A stretch of 12,434 nucleotides of DNA from assembly GCA_964403325.1 (NCBI GenBank), contig CAYOFO010000039.1:1-12434 (forward strand), written 5' to 3'. Shown here piece after piece: positions 4,921 to 12,434 of the stretch. A model generated the notes under the pieces. It worked only from the letters and a program-made list of their open reading frames with translations, had not been told where the DNA came from and did no database searches. This DNA is from CAZQNF01 sp964403325 (GTDB taxonomy: Bacteria; Patescibacteriota; Patescibacteriia; Magasanikbacterales; GWA2-37-8). A program made the position numbers and the translations under genes. Within the stretch, counting starts at the first letter, position 1. The number at the start of each line of letters is the position of its first letter.

Positions 4921-6852
4921 TTACGCCGCTTGTTCAGTGGAAGATGCTTTTTCATTGAGCCCGATAGGACGCAGCGTTCGCCAATCTTGTACACTACTAC
5001 CCGAAACATTCATTGCTCCATAACGGGGATAAAAATATGGTTCAATTATTTCAAAAAGATCCTCATATGACACAGACCCGGTTCGGATGAATAATTTTTG
5101 AAATTCTAAAGCATACTCCTCAAAACTACTGTACGAAACAGTATTTGGACCACTTTGGGCAATTACATGTGGGAAAATACGCTGCGAGCGTCTTTTAAAA
5201 AAATTACGAGTACGTTCAGCTAAATCATCCCATGTAATCTGAAGACCAAAACTATCCAACTCTAGAATGGGATAATCCCCATCTTTTACAATAAGACTAC
5301 GTGGAACAGTGCGGCCATTTCGTTTTTTCTCTCTTACATGCTCCTGTATAATACCCCAGAGAAGCAATTCTGTTTCAGGAGCTTTTTCTACCTCTTTAAG
5401 AGCTCTTTCTAAATTCACAAAAGTATTATTTTCACCATTACAACTACTCGTAATCACGATAACATTCTTTTCCATATCATCCAGCACTCGGTCTAACTGG
5501 ATATATCTTCCTGCGCCTGCTTGGGAAAAAATTTCTGATACCACCAGTTTATAATATCTTGTTAAAAGAGCTGTAGCCAACCGCTTGCTATCCATTAAAT
5601 CTGGGGACCGCTCCGCTGACCATTCGTAACCATAACTTGAACCACCGTGAGCCCAAATACTTACCCTTAACAGCCCCGAGCTCGAAGCAATGGCTTCTAA
5701 AAAATTATCAACTACCTGAGGATTTACATCTGATTGTTCAAAATACTGAGCCGAACAACCTACCATCCGATCCAACTTACGTGCTGGCGAGGAGTCGAAT
5801 CGATTTTTTCCTTCATATGTTTCTGCGCCAAATAACCGCAAAACTCGCATACCTGGTCCATAAATTTTTTTCTGATTTATATCCTGCCGCTGAGACAAAA
5901 TGTGATAGACTGCTGTTGAAAAATCTGAAGAGCCAACGTCTTCATTGTGAAAAAATTCTTTTCTTTCAATGGCGCTGCGAATAATACCACAAGCATTGGC
6001 CCAATTTACATGCGGCTCTTTTGAGAGCAATTCTCTCACACGGTGATTATTAAGGACTGCTAAAAATAAAGCTTGCTTATCTGTTTGTACCCACCAAGCT
6101 AGTTTCAAAAGTTTTTCACCGGGTTCTCGACCGCTCCCCGACACTCTATTAAATTGAATACCCAGTAATGGCTCAATTTCTTCTGGCCTAGCCGTCGTTG
6201 GCAAACAGTCCTCTACATAGAAAGAAAAATGAAAATCATCAAATCTAGGAGAACGAAATATGTCAGTGGCAAAATCAAATACCTCCAAATCATTAAGCAC
6301 TTTATAGAGCACGCCATGGCATCTGGCCAAGGCCAATACATCATATAGCTTTCTTAAAGACCGATCTTTTTTTAAAAGTTTAATTTTTTCTGGTTTTTTC
6401 AACTGATCACTCGGATCTTTATACCCAACCGATTGTTTAAGTCGATCAACTTTATCAACCTCCCCCACAGCCGATTTAACAGATCTTGTTATACCGCTCA
6501 GAATCTGTTCTAAAGCCGGTTTAAATTTCTGTGAAAACTCACGACGCAAAGTAGTAATCTGTCCTGGTTGCAAACTTAGGGCACTAGACGTATCAACAAT
6601 ACCATAATTTTCCAGCCAGGCAGTGATCTCTCGTGTACATTTTTCTAAACTCGATGATGGCTCTGCTTCCCAGTCTGACATACGTTCACGGGATGGATGA
6701 TGAGGTTTTTGTCTCTTTTTTGCCTGTGCATCTGGAGCAAACCCATCCACTGCCATAGCTGCCAACGCCCCCCCCATGAACCGTAAAGCATCCCGTCTTG
6801 AAGGCTCATCTTTTTCCGTAGAAAGATTTGACCCACCAGCTTCTTTTTTCAT
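4921..6852 (-). CDS. Tat-signal-bearing protein with a caspase-like (clan CD) peptidase domain, predicted
   Basis: This 643-residue protein is probably exported. The N-terminus has a twin-arginine motif SRRDALRF (RR at 19-20), hydrophobic GGALAAMAVDGFA and DAQA before a basic mature start. Residues about 70-330 form a helical region without a recognisable domain. Residues about 334-500 have the order of a caspase-type fold: strand GMRVLRLFGAE, a strand near SAQYFEQSD, helix PQVVDNFLEAIASSSG, strand LLRVSIWAHGG carrying candidate catalytic H402, a long helix, then strand NVIVITSSCNGE carrying candidate C471. His-Gly after one strand and Cys after the next is the clan CD signature. The start is ATG 6850-6852; an upstream ATG at 6910-6912 would add 20 residues overlapping smc and bury the signal. 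It lies 31 nt after smc on the same strand. No overall family is recognised, and substrate is unknown. Confidence 0.8.
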   Translation of the reverse strand: MKKEAGGSNLSTEKDEPSRRDALRFMGGALAAMAVDGFAPDAQAKKRQKPHHPSRERMSDWEAEPSSSLEKCTREITAWLENYGIVDTSSALSLQPGQITTLRREFSQKFKPALEQILSGITRSVKSAVGEVDKVDRLKQSVGYKDPSDQLKKPEKIKLLKKDRSLRKLYDVLALARCHGVLYKVLNDLEVFDFATDIFRSPRFDDFHFSFYVEDCLPTTARPEEIEPLLGIQFNRVSGSGREPGEKLLKLAWWVQTDKQALFLAVLNNHRVRELLSKEPHVNWANACGIIRSAIERKEFFHNEDVGSSDFSTAVYHILSQRQDINQKKIYGPGMRVLRLFGAETYEGKNRFDSSPARKLDRMVGCSAQYFEQSDVNPQVVDNFLEAIASSSGLLRVSIWAHGGSSYGYEWSAERSPDLMDSKRLATALLTRYYKLVVSEIFSQAGAGRYIQLDRVLDDMEKNVIVITSSCNGENNTFVNLERALKEVEKAPETELLLWGIIQEHVREKKRNGRTVPRSLIVKDGDYPILELDSFGLQITWDDLAERTRNFFKRRSQRIFPHVIAQSGPNTVSYSSFEEYALEFQKLFIRTGSVSYEDLFEIIEPYFYPRYGAMNVSGSSVQDWRTLRPIGLNEKASSTEQAA

Positions 6853-6883
6853 ATAAATTTTACTTAAAAAGTAACTATTAAAT

Positions 6884-9800
6884 TTATACCTCCACAGTTT
6901 CCACTTCTCCATTAGCCTGCACCTGACTCAACTTGACGCTCACCAGTTTTGACATCCCGTCGCGATTCATGACCACACCATAAATGGCATTGGCCGCCTG
7001 CATGGTGACACGATTGTGCGAAATAACAATAAATTGCGAGCGGGTGGAAAGTTCTTGCATAATACGAACAAAGCGCTGAGTATTGGCTTCGTCGAGAGCT
7101 GCTTCCACTTCGTCGAGCACCACAAACGGCGACGGGTTATAATGTAAAATGGCACAAATAAGAGCGATTGAGGTTAGGGTGCGCTCACCGCCGGAGAGTG
7201 CGTTGAGGTATTTAATCTTTTTGCCGGGTGGGTTGGCGATAATATCGATGCCGGAAAGTATTTTTTGTTTCCCTGTTGGCTGGACAATATCCTCGGCAAC
7301 CAAACCATTCTCGAGCGCATCCACAACGCTTGGATCATCGTATATTTCCTCAAGACTGGCTTCACCACCTTCAAATAAAATCTGGAAATAGCGATTGAAT
7401 TCGCGGCGAATTTCCTTAAAGGCTTCAGAGCGTTTTTTCTTCATCACACCATCCAAATCTGCAATAATTTTTTTCAGATCTTTGATGGCTGATGTCAAGT
7501 CCTGGATTTGTGACTCTAAAAATTCGTATTTTTGTTTGGTTTGCGCATACTCAACCACGGCTTGCTCGTCAATTGCGCCAATCAAACTCAGTTGATATTT
7601 TATTTTCTGGATGCGTGGCAAAATTTCGCTCATTTCCGGCTGCGGCTGAGCCATTTCATGCCGGGCAATAAGTGAGGCCAGGCTGACACCCAGCTCTTGA
7701 CCAATTTCTTTGTTAAGTTCTTCTTCCCGTACTTCAAGCTTGGCGAGCGCAACTTGAAAATTATTTTTTTCTTCCACCACCGCATTCACCTGGCTTTGTG
7801 CCGCTTGCATCCGATTTTGCAATTCAAAAAATTGTTTGCGCTTTTGTTCACCCTCTTCGTTAAAGCGTTCAATACGCTGTGAAATACCGGCAATCTGTGT
7901 ATTTACCCCGGTGATTTGGTTGCGTAGTTCGGTTTCTTTTTGCTGTAACTGAACCATTCTTTCACCAAATTTCTCGGGCTGAGCACTCAAAAGATCGATG
8001 TCTTGTTCTACTTCCCGCAAAGCGTCCTGGATTTTGGTAAATTCTTGCGCAAACCTTTGTTCGCTGGCCTGAACAGATCTTTCTTCTAATTGCGCGAGCG
8101 AAATATCTTCTTTTATTTTTTCTACTTCGAGCTCAATATCAAACAAACGCTTTTTCTTGGCAACAATTTCTTGTTCAGCCCGTTCAATCGCCTGCTCATC
8201 ACCAAAACTTAAACGTCCAGAAAAAGTAACTTGACTGCGTTTACCACGAAAACCACCTTTCATCACACCGGTTTTTTCTACCAGATCGCCGGCGAGAGTT
8301 ATCATGCGCACCTTACCAATACCGATTTGCTCAGCCGCCTGCAGATCTTCTACCACGAGCGTTGAACCCAGCACAAACGAAAAAATACTGCGCAATTCTG
8401 CTGGAAAAGATACTAAATTAACCGCCCAATCAATGGCTCCCGGCAACCGGGCGTATTCATATTCGTGCGCGAGCGGATCACGTCCGCGAATTTTATTGAG
8501 AGGTAAAAAAGTAACGATACCGGCTTTTTCTCGGCGCACATGATCGATAAGCTGACGCGCGGTTTCACTCTCATCTACCACCACTGAAGTAAGGTACTGC
8601 CCAGCTGCCACTTCGAGCGCCAACTGATATTTTTCATCCACTTGCCCAAGTTCGGCCAGCACACCATGCACATAGCCAAACTGATTATTTACACTCAGAA
8701 CCGTTTGGATAGCCCGAAGTCCTGTGAGTTGGTTCATGTTCTGCTCGGAATGAGCATTCATGAGGCGATTTTGCAACGCCTCAAGCTTGCCTGCTTCCCC
8801 ATTTCTTTCTTCGAGCAACTTGGTAAGCTTGGTGCGGTGAAACAAAATATCATTACTGCTATTTTCTTTATTTTCCGAAATTTTATAAAGTTCAGCCGAC
8901 AATTCTTCGCTGCGACTTTTGAGCTCGCGGCGTTTATTTTCCATCCAGGGAATATCCCGCTCGCCAGCCTCAGCATACTGCGCCGTCATCTTGGTTTCAA
9001 GGCGCAACACCTCGAGCTCAAGCGTATTTTTTTCCTGCATTTTACTGCGGTACTCGGCCTGCAAAGCTTCAAAGACCTCATTTCTTGAGGCTTCATCCGC
9101 GAGTGCGGCCATTGATTTTTGAATTGTCTCTAGTTCTGTTTGACGAACCGTGTATACCTCCTTCGTTTTTTCCATTTCTTTCTCAAGATTCTCAACTTCG
9201 CCGTGAATTTGATTATGGAGCACATGATAATACGTTTCCTGATGCGCCAAGAGTTCAATTTTCAGGCTTTCGCGCTCTTCGAGCTTTTTCATCTGCCGCT
9301 CAAGTGATTTGAGGCGCGGCTCGACTTCGGTAAAAACACTTTGGGCTTGAGCAATGTTTTCTTCACTGCGTGTGAGTTTGAGCCAACTTTGGTGGCGTTT
9401 AATCTGCAACTCTTTGATACCCGAAGCTTCATCAAAAAAATCTTTACGTTCAGAGGCACTCACGGTTAAAAGTTTATCAATCATGCCCTGCCCAACTACG
9501 GTATACGCATCTTCGGCAAACGACGCTTGAGCCAAAAGCAGTCGAATATCAAGGAGTCGTGCCGGAGCATTATTGAGCAAATATTCACTTTCGCCAGAAC
9601 GATAAATACGGCGGGTAATAATAATTTCTTCCTGATCGAAGGCAGCTAAGGTTTTGGCGGTATTGTTGAGGTACATACTGACCTGGGCCATCGAAAGCGC
9701 GCCTTTGGCCATTGAACCGCTAAAAATGACATCATCGCTTTTTTTACCGCGCAAAGTCTTCATGCTGGCTTCACCCATGACCCAACGAATAGCATCAGTA

Positions 9801-9937
9801 ATATTACTCTTACCAGAACCATTGGGACCGACCACGGCCGTAATGCTCAACCGACCATTTTGCGGCGGTAAAAATTCTAACACCGTCTTTTCGGCAAAAG
9901 ACTTAAAACCTTGAATCTCAAGACGCTGCAAAAACAT
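6884..9937 (-). CDS. smc: Chromosome segregation protein SMC
   Basis: This ATPase of the bacterial condensin compacts and segregates chromosomes. All parts are present in 1017 residues: N-terminal head with Walker A GPNGSGKSN (37-45), coiled-coil arm about 175-405, hinge about 420-560 (VHGVLAELGQVDEKYQLALE through VRMITLAGDLVEKTGVMKGG), returning arm about 575-845, and C-terminal head with signature LSGGERTLTS (914-923) and Walker B FVVLDEVEAALDE (938-950). The start MFLQRLEIQGFKSFAEKT matches the family N-terminus, so it is firm. Typical bacterial SMCs have about 1150-1190 residues; the difference is in the coiled-coil arms, not in head or hinge. The promoter puts the transcript start about 3 nt before ATG. 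No scpA or scpB is in the window. The caspase-like gene follows 31 nt downstream. Confidence 0.97.
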   Translation of the reverse strand: MFLQRLEIQGFKSFAEKTVLEFLPPQNGRLSITAVVGPNGSGKSNITDAIRWVMGEASMKTLRGKKSDDVIFSGSMAKGALSMAQVSMYLNNTAKTLAAFDQEEIIITRRIYRSGESEYLLNNAPARLLDIRLLLAQASFAEDAYTVVGQGMIDKLLTVSASERKDFFDEASGIKELQIKRHQSWLKLTRSEENIAQAQSVFTEVEPRLKSLERQMKKLEERESLKIELLAHQETYYHVLHNQIHGEVENLEKEMEKTKEVYTVRQTELETIQKSMAALADEASRNEVFEALQAEYRSKMQEKNTLELEVLRLETKMTAQYAEAGERDIPWMENKRRELKSRSEELSAELYKISENKENSSNDILFHRTKLTKLLEERNGEAGKLEALQNRLMNAHSEQNMNQLTGLRAIQTVLSVNNQFGYVHGVLAELGQVDEKYQLALEVAAGQYLTSVVVDESETARQLIDHVRREKAGIVTFLPLNKIRGRDPLAHEYEYARLPGAIDWAVNLVSFPAELRSIFSFVLGSTLVVEDLQAAEQIGIGKVRMITLAGDLVEKTGVMKGGFRGKRSQVTFSGRLSFGDEQAIERAEQEIVAKKKRLFDIELEVEKIKEDISLAQLEERSVQASEQRFAQEFTKIQDALREVEQDIDLLSAQPEKFGERMVQLQQKETELRNQITGVNTQIAGISQRIERFNEEGEQKRKQFFELQNRMQAAQSQVNAVVEEKNNFQVALAKLEVREEELNKEIGQELGVSLASLIARHEMAQPQPEMSEILPRIQKIKYQLSLIGAIDEQAVVEYAQTKQKYEFLESQIQDLTSAIKDLKKIIADLDGVMKKKRSEAFKEIRREFNRYFQILFEGGEASLEEIYDDPSVVDALENGLVAEDIVQPTGKQKILSGIDIIANPPGKKIKYLNALSGGERTLTSIALICAILHYNPSPFVVLDEVEAALDEANTQRFVRIMQELSTRSQFIVISHNRVTMQAANAIYGVVMNRDGMSKLVSVKLSQVQANGEVETVEV

Positions 9938-9945
9938 AATGTCCG

Positions 9946-9951
9946 ATTATA
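9946..9951 (-). promoter_or_regulatory. Extended -10 promoter of smc, near-leaderless
   Basis: On the minus strand TATGGTATAAT contains an extended -10 (TG-N-TATAAT) with hexamer at 9946-9951. No good -35 is seen at 17 bp (TACACG). Transcription would start near 9940, roughly 3 nt before ATG 9935-9937, whose position is fixed by SMC homology. Confidence 0.65.
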
Positions 9952-9959
9952 CCATAACC

Positions 9960-9988
9960 TTGACAATCGTGTACAATACTGCTATAGT
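9960..9988 (+). promoter_or_regulatory. Sigma70-type promoter for nrnA-like gene
   Basis: A perfect TTGACA (9960-9965), a 17-bp spacer and TATAGT (9983-9988; 5 of 6) occur on the plus strand. The start is near 9995, giving a leader of about 20 nt without a Shine-Dalgarno. It overlaps the upstream part of the divergent smc promoter. Confidence 0.85.
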
Positions 9989-10014
9989 GCGCTGTTTACT
10001 GGCCAAAATACGTT

Positions 10015-10977
10015 ATGCTCGCCACCATTAAAAAAATCTATTCTCTTATCCAAGAAGCCAAAAAAGTGCTGATCATCCCCCACCAAAACCCCGACGGGGA
10101 TGCTTTGGGTTCAGCAACGGCGCTGGCCGAATGTTTACATGTTCTCAAAAAACCAACCGCCTTGTTTTGCGCCACCACTTTTGACCAAAAATGGCAATAC
10201 TTAGCCCATATTAACGAAATCAGTGATGACCCCATCATATTTACCGATCCAACCATCGATACTATCATAGTGGTCGATTCCGGCGATTTGCGCTATGCCG
10301 GAGTGGCGAACTATATCGATCGTTCGCGCGTAAAACTCATCAATATTGACCACCATACCACCAACGAACGCTATGGCGATGTGAATCTGGTGATCCCGAC
10401 GGCAGCAGCCACCGCTGAGGTGCTGTACCACTTTTTCCAGATGAGCGGCCTCATAATTAACCCGCAGGTAGCCACTTCCCTGCTTACCGGGCTCATCACC
10501 GATACAGACAATTTTCTCAATGCCGCTACCTCGGCTGAAGTGATGGCTGTTGCGAGCGACCTTTTTCGCCACGGTGGCAGTATCAAAACTATCAGTCAAA
10601 AAATTCTCAAAAACAAAAGCATTGATTCGCTCAAACTCTGGGGAGAGGTGCTAAGCCGGCTCAAAAAAATCGATGAGCTCGACATGAGCTATACGTATAT
10701 TACCCAGGCCGACATCTTGCGCTCCGGCAGTGATGAAGGCGAAAGTGAAGGTATTGCGAATTTTCTCAATGGTCTGAATGAAACCGCGATCGCCTTGATT
10801 CTCAAAGAAACCAAAGATGGCCGGGTGAAAGGCAGTTTTCGTACCACACGCAACGACCACGATGTATCTCTCCTGGCTAAAGCCATGGGCGGGGGTGGAC
10901 ACAAAAAAGCTGCTGGGTTCAGTACACCTGGAACAATAGACGAAGTTTTAGAAAAAATAAAACACCTATCGCAATAA
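10015..10977 (+). CDS. nrnA: DHH/DHHA1 phosphoesterase, NrnA-like
   Basis: The likely role is degradation of short RNA oligonucleotides and/or pAp phosphatase, as for Bacillus NrnA. The 320 residues hold the DHH domain with motif I HQNPDGDALGS (23-33), motif II VVDSGD (86-91), motif III IDHHTTNERYGD (111-122) and motif IV GLITDTDNF (159-167). These Asp and His residues form the Mn site. The C-terminal DHHA1 domain holds GSFRTT (273-278) and the nucleic-acid-binding MGGGGHKKAAGF (291-302). Length matches NrnA. The start at ATG 10015 is followed by a family-like first helix (ATIKKIYSLIQEAKKVLIIPH). The family also contains cyclic dinucleotide hydrolases; the absence of PAS/GGDEF or membrane segments argues against GdpP. 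It diverges from smc and shares its control region. Confidence 0.93.
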   Translation: MLATIKKIYSLIQEAKKVLIIPHQNPDGDALGSATALAECLHVLKKPTALFCATTFDQKWQYLAHINEISDDPIIFTDPTIDTIIVVDSGDLRYAGVANYIDRSRVKLINIDHHTTNERYGDVNLVIPTAAATAEVLYHFFQMSGLIINPQVATSLLTGLITDTDNFLNAATSAEVMAVASDLFRHGGSIKTISQKILKNKSIDSLKLWGEVLSRLKKIDELDMSYTYITQADILRSGSDEGESEGIANFLNGLNETAIALILKETKDGRVKGSFRTTRNDHDVSLLAKAMGGGGHKKAAGFSTPGTIDEVLEKIKHLSQ

Positions 10978-11059
10978 ATTTACGAAGCCATTTTACCTCA
11001 CATGTTAGTTTTATCGATCTGAATACGACACAAACTCTATTTCACTTTTTGTAATACTT

Positions 11060-11878
11060 ATGGCCTACAGAGAAACCGGGGATGAAGAACAAAAACTCAG
11101 ACTTCGAACCGAAGCCGAAACAGCCAATGCTGCAGAGGGTCGGAACACCCTGCTATCCAGGGCCGCTGATTACTTGCACCGTAAAAAAATCCTACTCGGC
11201 GAACACATCCCTCATCGAGCGAGAAGACTTACCCCCGAAGATATACAGCATCGGCGTGAACAAAAACGCCGCCTCCGAGAATGGGAAGGAGTATTGGGGG
11301 AAGAAAACGTCTTTGGCCTAAATACGGTAGCCCAAAAATTTGACCCAGCCATAGTATGGGAAGAACTGCCAACACTTCCCAGAATCACAGGCTCCATTGA
11401 GCAGGCAATAAAACGACAAAAAACACCCCCTCAACTCATACTTCGTCAACCATACGATATAGTTGACATAGAAACACGCTGGAATTTAGTGAATTCTCAA
11501 CATATTCTTAATATAACCCTTGGTGGTACAGCCATATTTATTCTTAAACCGTATCCTTTAGGCCTAAGAGAAAACCCTATAATTTCCGATCTACTTCACA
11601 CACCCCTGACAAAAGGTTGGGTTCTAAAAAATCTTTTACTCCCACCAGATATCGCAGTCGAAAATACTATCAACATTACTACCGCTGACCAAGATTCTTT
11701 TGCGCGAGAAATAATCTATGATTTTTTACTGACCCATGATCCGGATGGAATATCTATAGGCTATACTCGAACTATTCCCGGAAAACATTCTACCATTTGC
11801 ATATCTCGCGCAAAAACTGAACTGGGGTCAGAAATAACCATAGATATCCGCAACAACAAAGCCTTACCACAACCGTAA
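11060..11878 (+). CDS. Hypothetical protein (272 aa), member of a tandem family
   Basis: No known family is recognised. The N-terminal third is highly charged and helical (residues 1-80, with RAADYLHRKK and HRREQKRRLREW). It contains the block EWEGVLGEENVFG (74-86) followed by a downstream Phe at 94. The remainder (100-272) alternates beta-like segments (ILNITLGGTAIFILKPYPLG, SEITIDIRN) with loops, and has THDPDGISIGYTRT (225-238). There is no signal peptide or membrane segment, so it is probably cytoplasmic. It begins at ATG 11060 with no Shine-Dalgarno; TGTAAT (11050-11055), one base off a -10, sits 4 nt before ATG, which would fit a leaderless transcript, though no good -35 is seen. The next gene starts 57 nt downstream on the same strand and shares the W-L-E-G-F block. 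Confidence 0.75.
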   Translation: MAYRETGDEEQKLRLRTEAETANAAEGRNTLLSRAADYLHRKKILLGEHIPHRARRLTPEDIQHRREQKRRLREWEGVLGEENVFGLNTVAQKFDPAIVWEELPTLPRITGSIEQAIKRQKTPPQLILRQPYDIVDIETRWNLVNSQHILNITLGGTAIFILKPYPLGLRENPIISDLLHTPLTKGWVLKNLLLPPDIAVENTINITTADQDSFAREIIYDFLLTHDPDGISIGYTRTIPGKHSTICISRAKTELGSEITIDIRNNKALPQP

Positions 11879-11901
11879 TTTGCTATTTTCCACAAAAATC
11901 C

Positions 11902-11935
11902 GTAATATAACTTTAATCTGTAAAATAACTTTAAT
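11902..11935 (+). repeat. Tandem direct repeat before the last gene
   Basis: GTAATATAACTTTAAT (11902-11917) is repeated as GTAAAATAACTTTAAT (11920-11935), 15 of 16 bases identical, with a period of 18 nt. The second copy abuts the ATG. The second copy also holds TAAAAT (11921-11926), which would serve as a -10 giving a leader of only about 3 nt. Confidence 0.6.
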
Positions 11936-12434
11936 ATGATATTTTTCCAACACAAAGATCGGGGTACTATAAACAAAGAAGCTGCCCAAACAGAAGCACA
12001 AAAAAGAATGGTACGTGAACAACTTGATAGTTGGGGAAAAATTCTTGACGAAGACCATATACTTGGCCCAGAAAAAGCAGGGCGCTTATTTGGAAAAAAA
12101 GATGCTTACACCATACCTAGCATACCACCCGAACTTATGGAGCTGGTTTCTGCTGAAAATTTAACCAACAGAGACTCTTTGGCAACAACACATCTTATCT
12201 TTATACCAAAAGTTAGCTGGAGTGAATTAGAAAAAGTTGCAAGATCTCTGGGCATTAAAATCAAGGTTACTCACCCAAACAATCATAAAAATCCTCCTTT
12301 TCTTGCAGAACATAACAATCAACCAGTTGAACCAACTTGGCAACTTTTGGGAGCTGATTTTCGGCCATACAACACCGACTCATCAATTGTTGAAACCACC
12401 ATCCCTGCAGAAATTTGTAAAATATTGCTATTTT
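11936..12434 (+). CDS. Hypothetical protein, N-terminal 166 residues (cut by right edge)
   Basis: An open frame starts at ATG 11936-11938 and continues to the window end without a stop. The product begins MIFFQHKDRGTINKEAAQ. A charged helical N-terminus leads into SWGKILDEDHILGPEKAGRL (32-51) with Phe at 52, then a segment with beta-like character (THLIFIPKVSWSELEKVARS, 85-104) and GTIN/TWQLLGADFRPY-type patches. No known domain is recognised. The block W-x-x-(V/I)-L-x-E-(E/D)-x-(V/I)-(F/L)-G with a Phe eight residues later matches the preceding gene, suggesting an old duplication. There is no Shine-Dalgarno; a direct repeat lies immediately before the start. Confidence 0.68.
   Translation, partial: MIFFQHKDRGTINKEAAQTEAQKRMVREQLDSWGKILDEDHILGPEKAGRLFGKKDAYTIPSIPPELMELVSAENLTNRDSLATTHLIFIPKVSWSELEKVARSLGIKIKVTHPNNHKNPPFLAEHNNQPVEPTWQLLGADFRPYNTDSSIVETTIPAEICKILLF

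Noticed and set aside
6853..6883. Terminator between smc and the caspase-like gene
   Set aside because: Only a 6-bp A/T-rich hairpin (TTACTT-TTT-AAGTAA) is present, too weak and not followed by a T-run.
8642..9088. A 148-codon plus-strand open frame
   Set aside because: It lies fully antisense to the coiled-coil part of smc, whose protein is unmistakable, and its product looks like a reverse reading of heptad codons.
6884..9937. smc as a truncated or frameshifted gene
   Set aside because: Head, hinge, signature and Walker B motifs are all in one frame with matching arm lengths.
10201..10599. A 132-codon minus-strand open frame
   Set aside because: It is antisense to the conserved DHH domain of the nrnA-like gene and shows no domain of its own.
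1..12434. UGA read as glycine (as in some candidate phyla)
   Set aside because: No long gene contains an in-frame TGA, and tryptophan is encoded by TGG throughout.

Overview
The window reads like a chromosome fragment from a candidate phyla radiation bacterium (Patescibacteria, perhaps a Magasanikbacteria/Uhrbacteria-like lineage). This is an inference. It rests on compact gene spacing, short genes, few recognisable Shine-Dalgarno sites, a short SMC, exclusive use of TAA stops, and hypothetical proteins without familiar domains sitting between core genes. UGA never has to be read as an amino acid, so the standard bacterial code applies.

Left part, all on the minus strand (1-3656): rpsP (ribosomal protein S16) has a textbook promoter and a strong terminator. 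It is followed by a three-gene unit with its own promoter: an arginase, an ADP-ribosylglycohydrolase and a 62-residue acidic protein. Then comes khpA (KH-domain RNA-binding protein), again with its own promoter, a long structured leader and its own terminator. A truncated hypothetical gene runs off the left edge. In many bacteria rpsP and khpA are direct neighbours, so the arginase/ADP-ribosylglycohydrolase unit looks like an insertion into a conserved translation locus.

Middle (3657-6883): a gene transcribed divergently from rpsP encodes a probably exported protein with a signal-peptide-like start, a proline-rich linker and an amphipathic beta-strand-rich domain. Converging on it is a 643-residue protein with a twin-arginine-like signal and, in its C-terminal half, the strand-His-Gly / strand-Cys arrangement of caspase-like (clan CD) peptidases. 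It lies directly downstream of smc.

Right part (6884-12434): smc (chromosome condensation, minus strand) and an nrnA-like DHH phosphoesterase (plus strand) diverge from a 77-bp region with overlapping promoters. The smc promoter places the transcript start only about 3 nt before ATG. After nrnA come two tandem plus-strand hypothetical genes that share a short motif and look like diverged members of one family; the second is cut by the right edge.

The points most worth following up are the predicted exported caspase-like protein, the arginase plus ADP-ribosylglycohydrolase pair, the beta-rich exported protein in an otherwise monoderm-looking lineage, and the evidence for leaderless or SD-free initiation. 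No gene-free stretch exceeds 300 bases. I saw no tRNA, rRNA, CRISPR array or insertion sequence.
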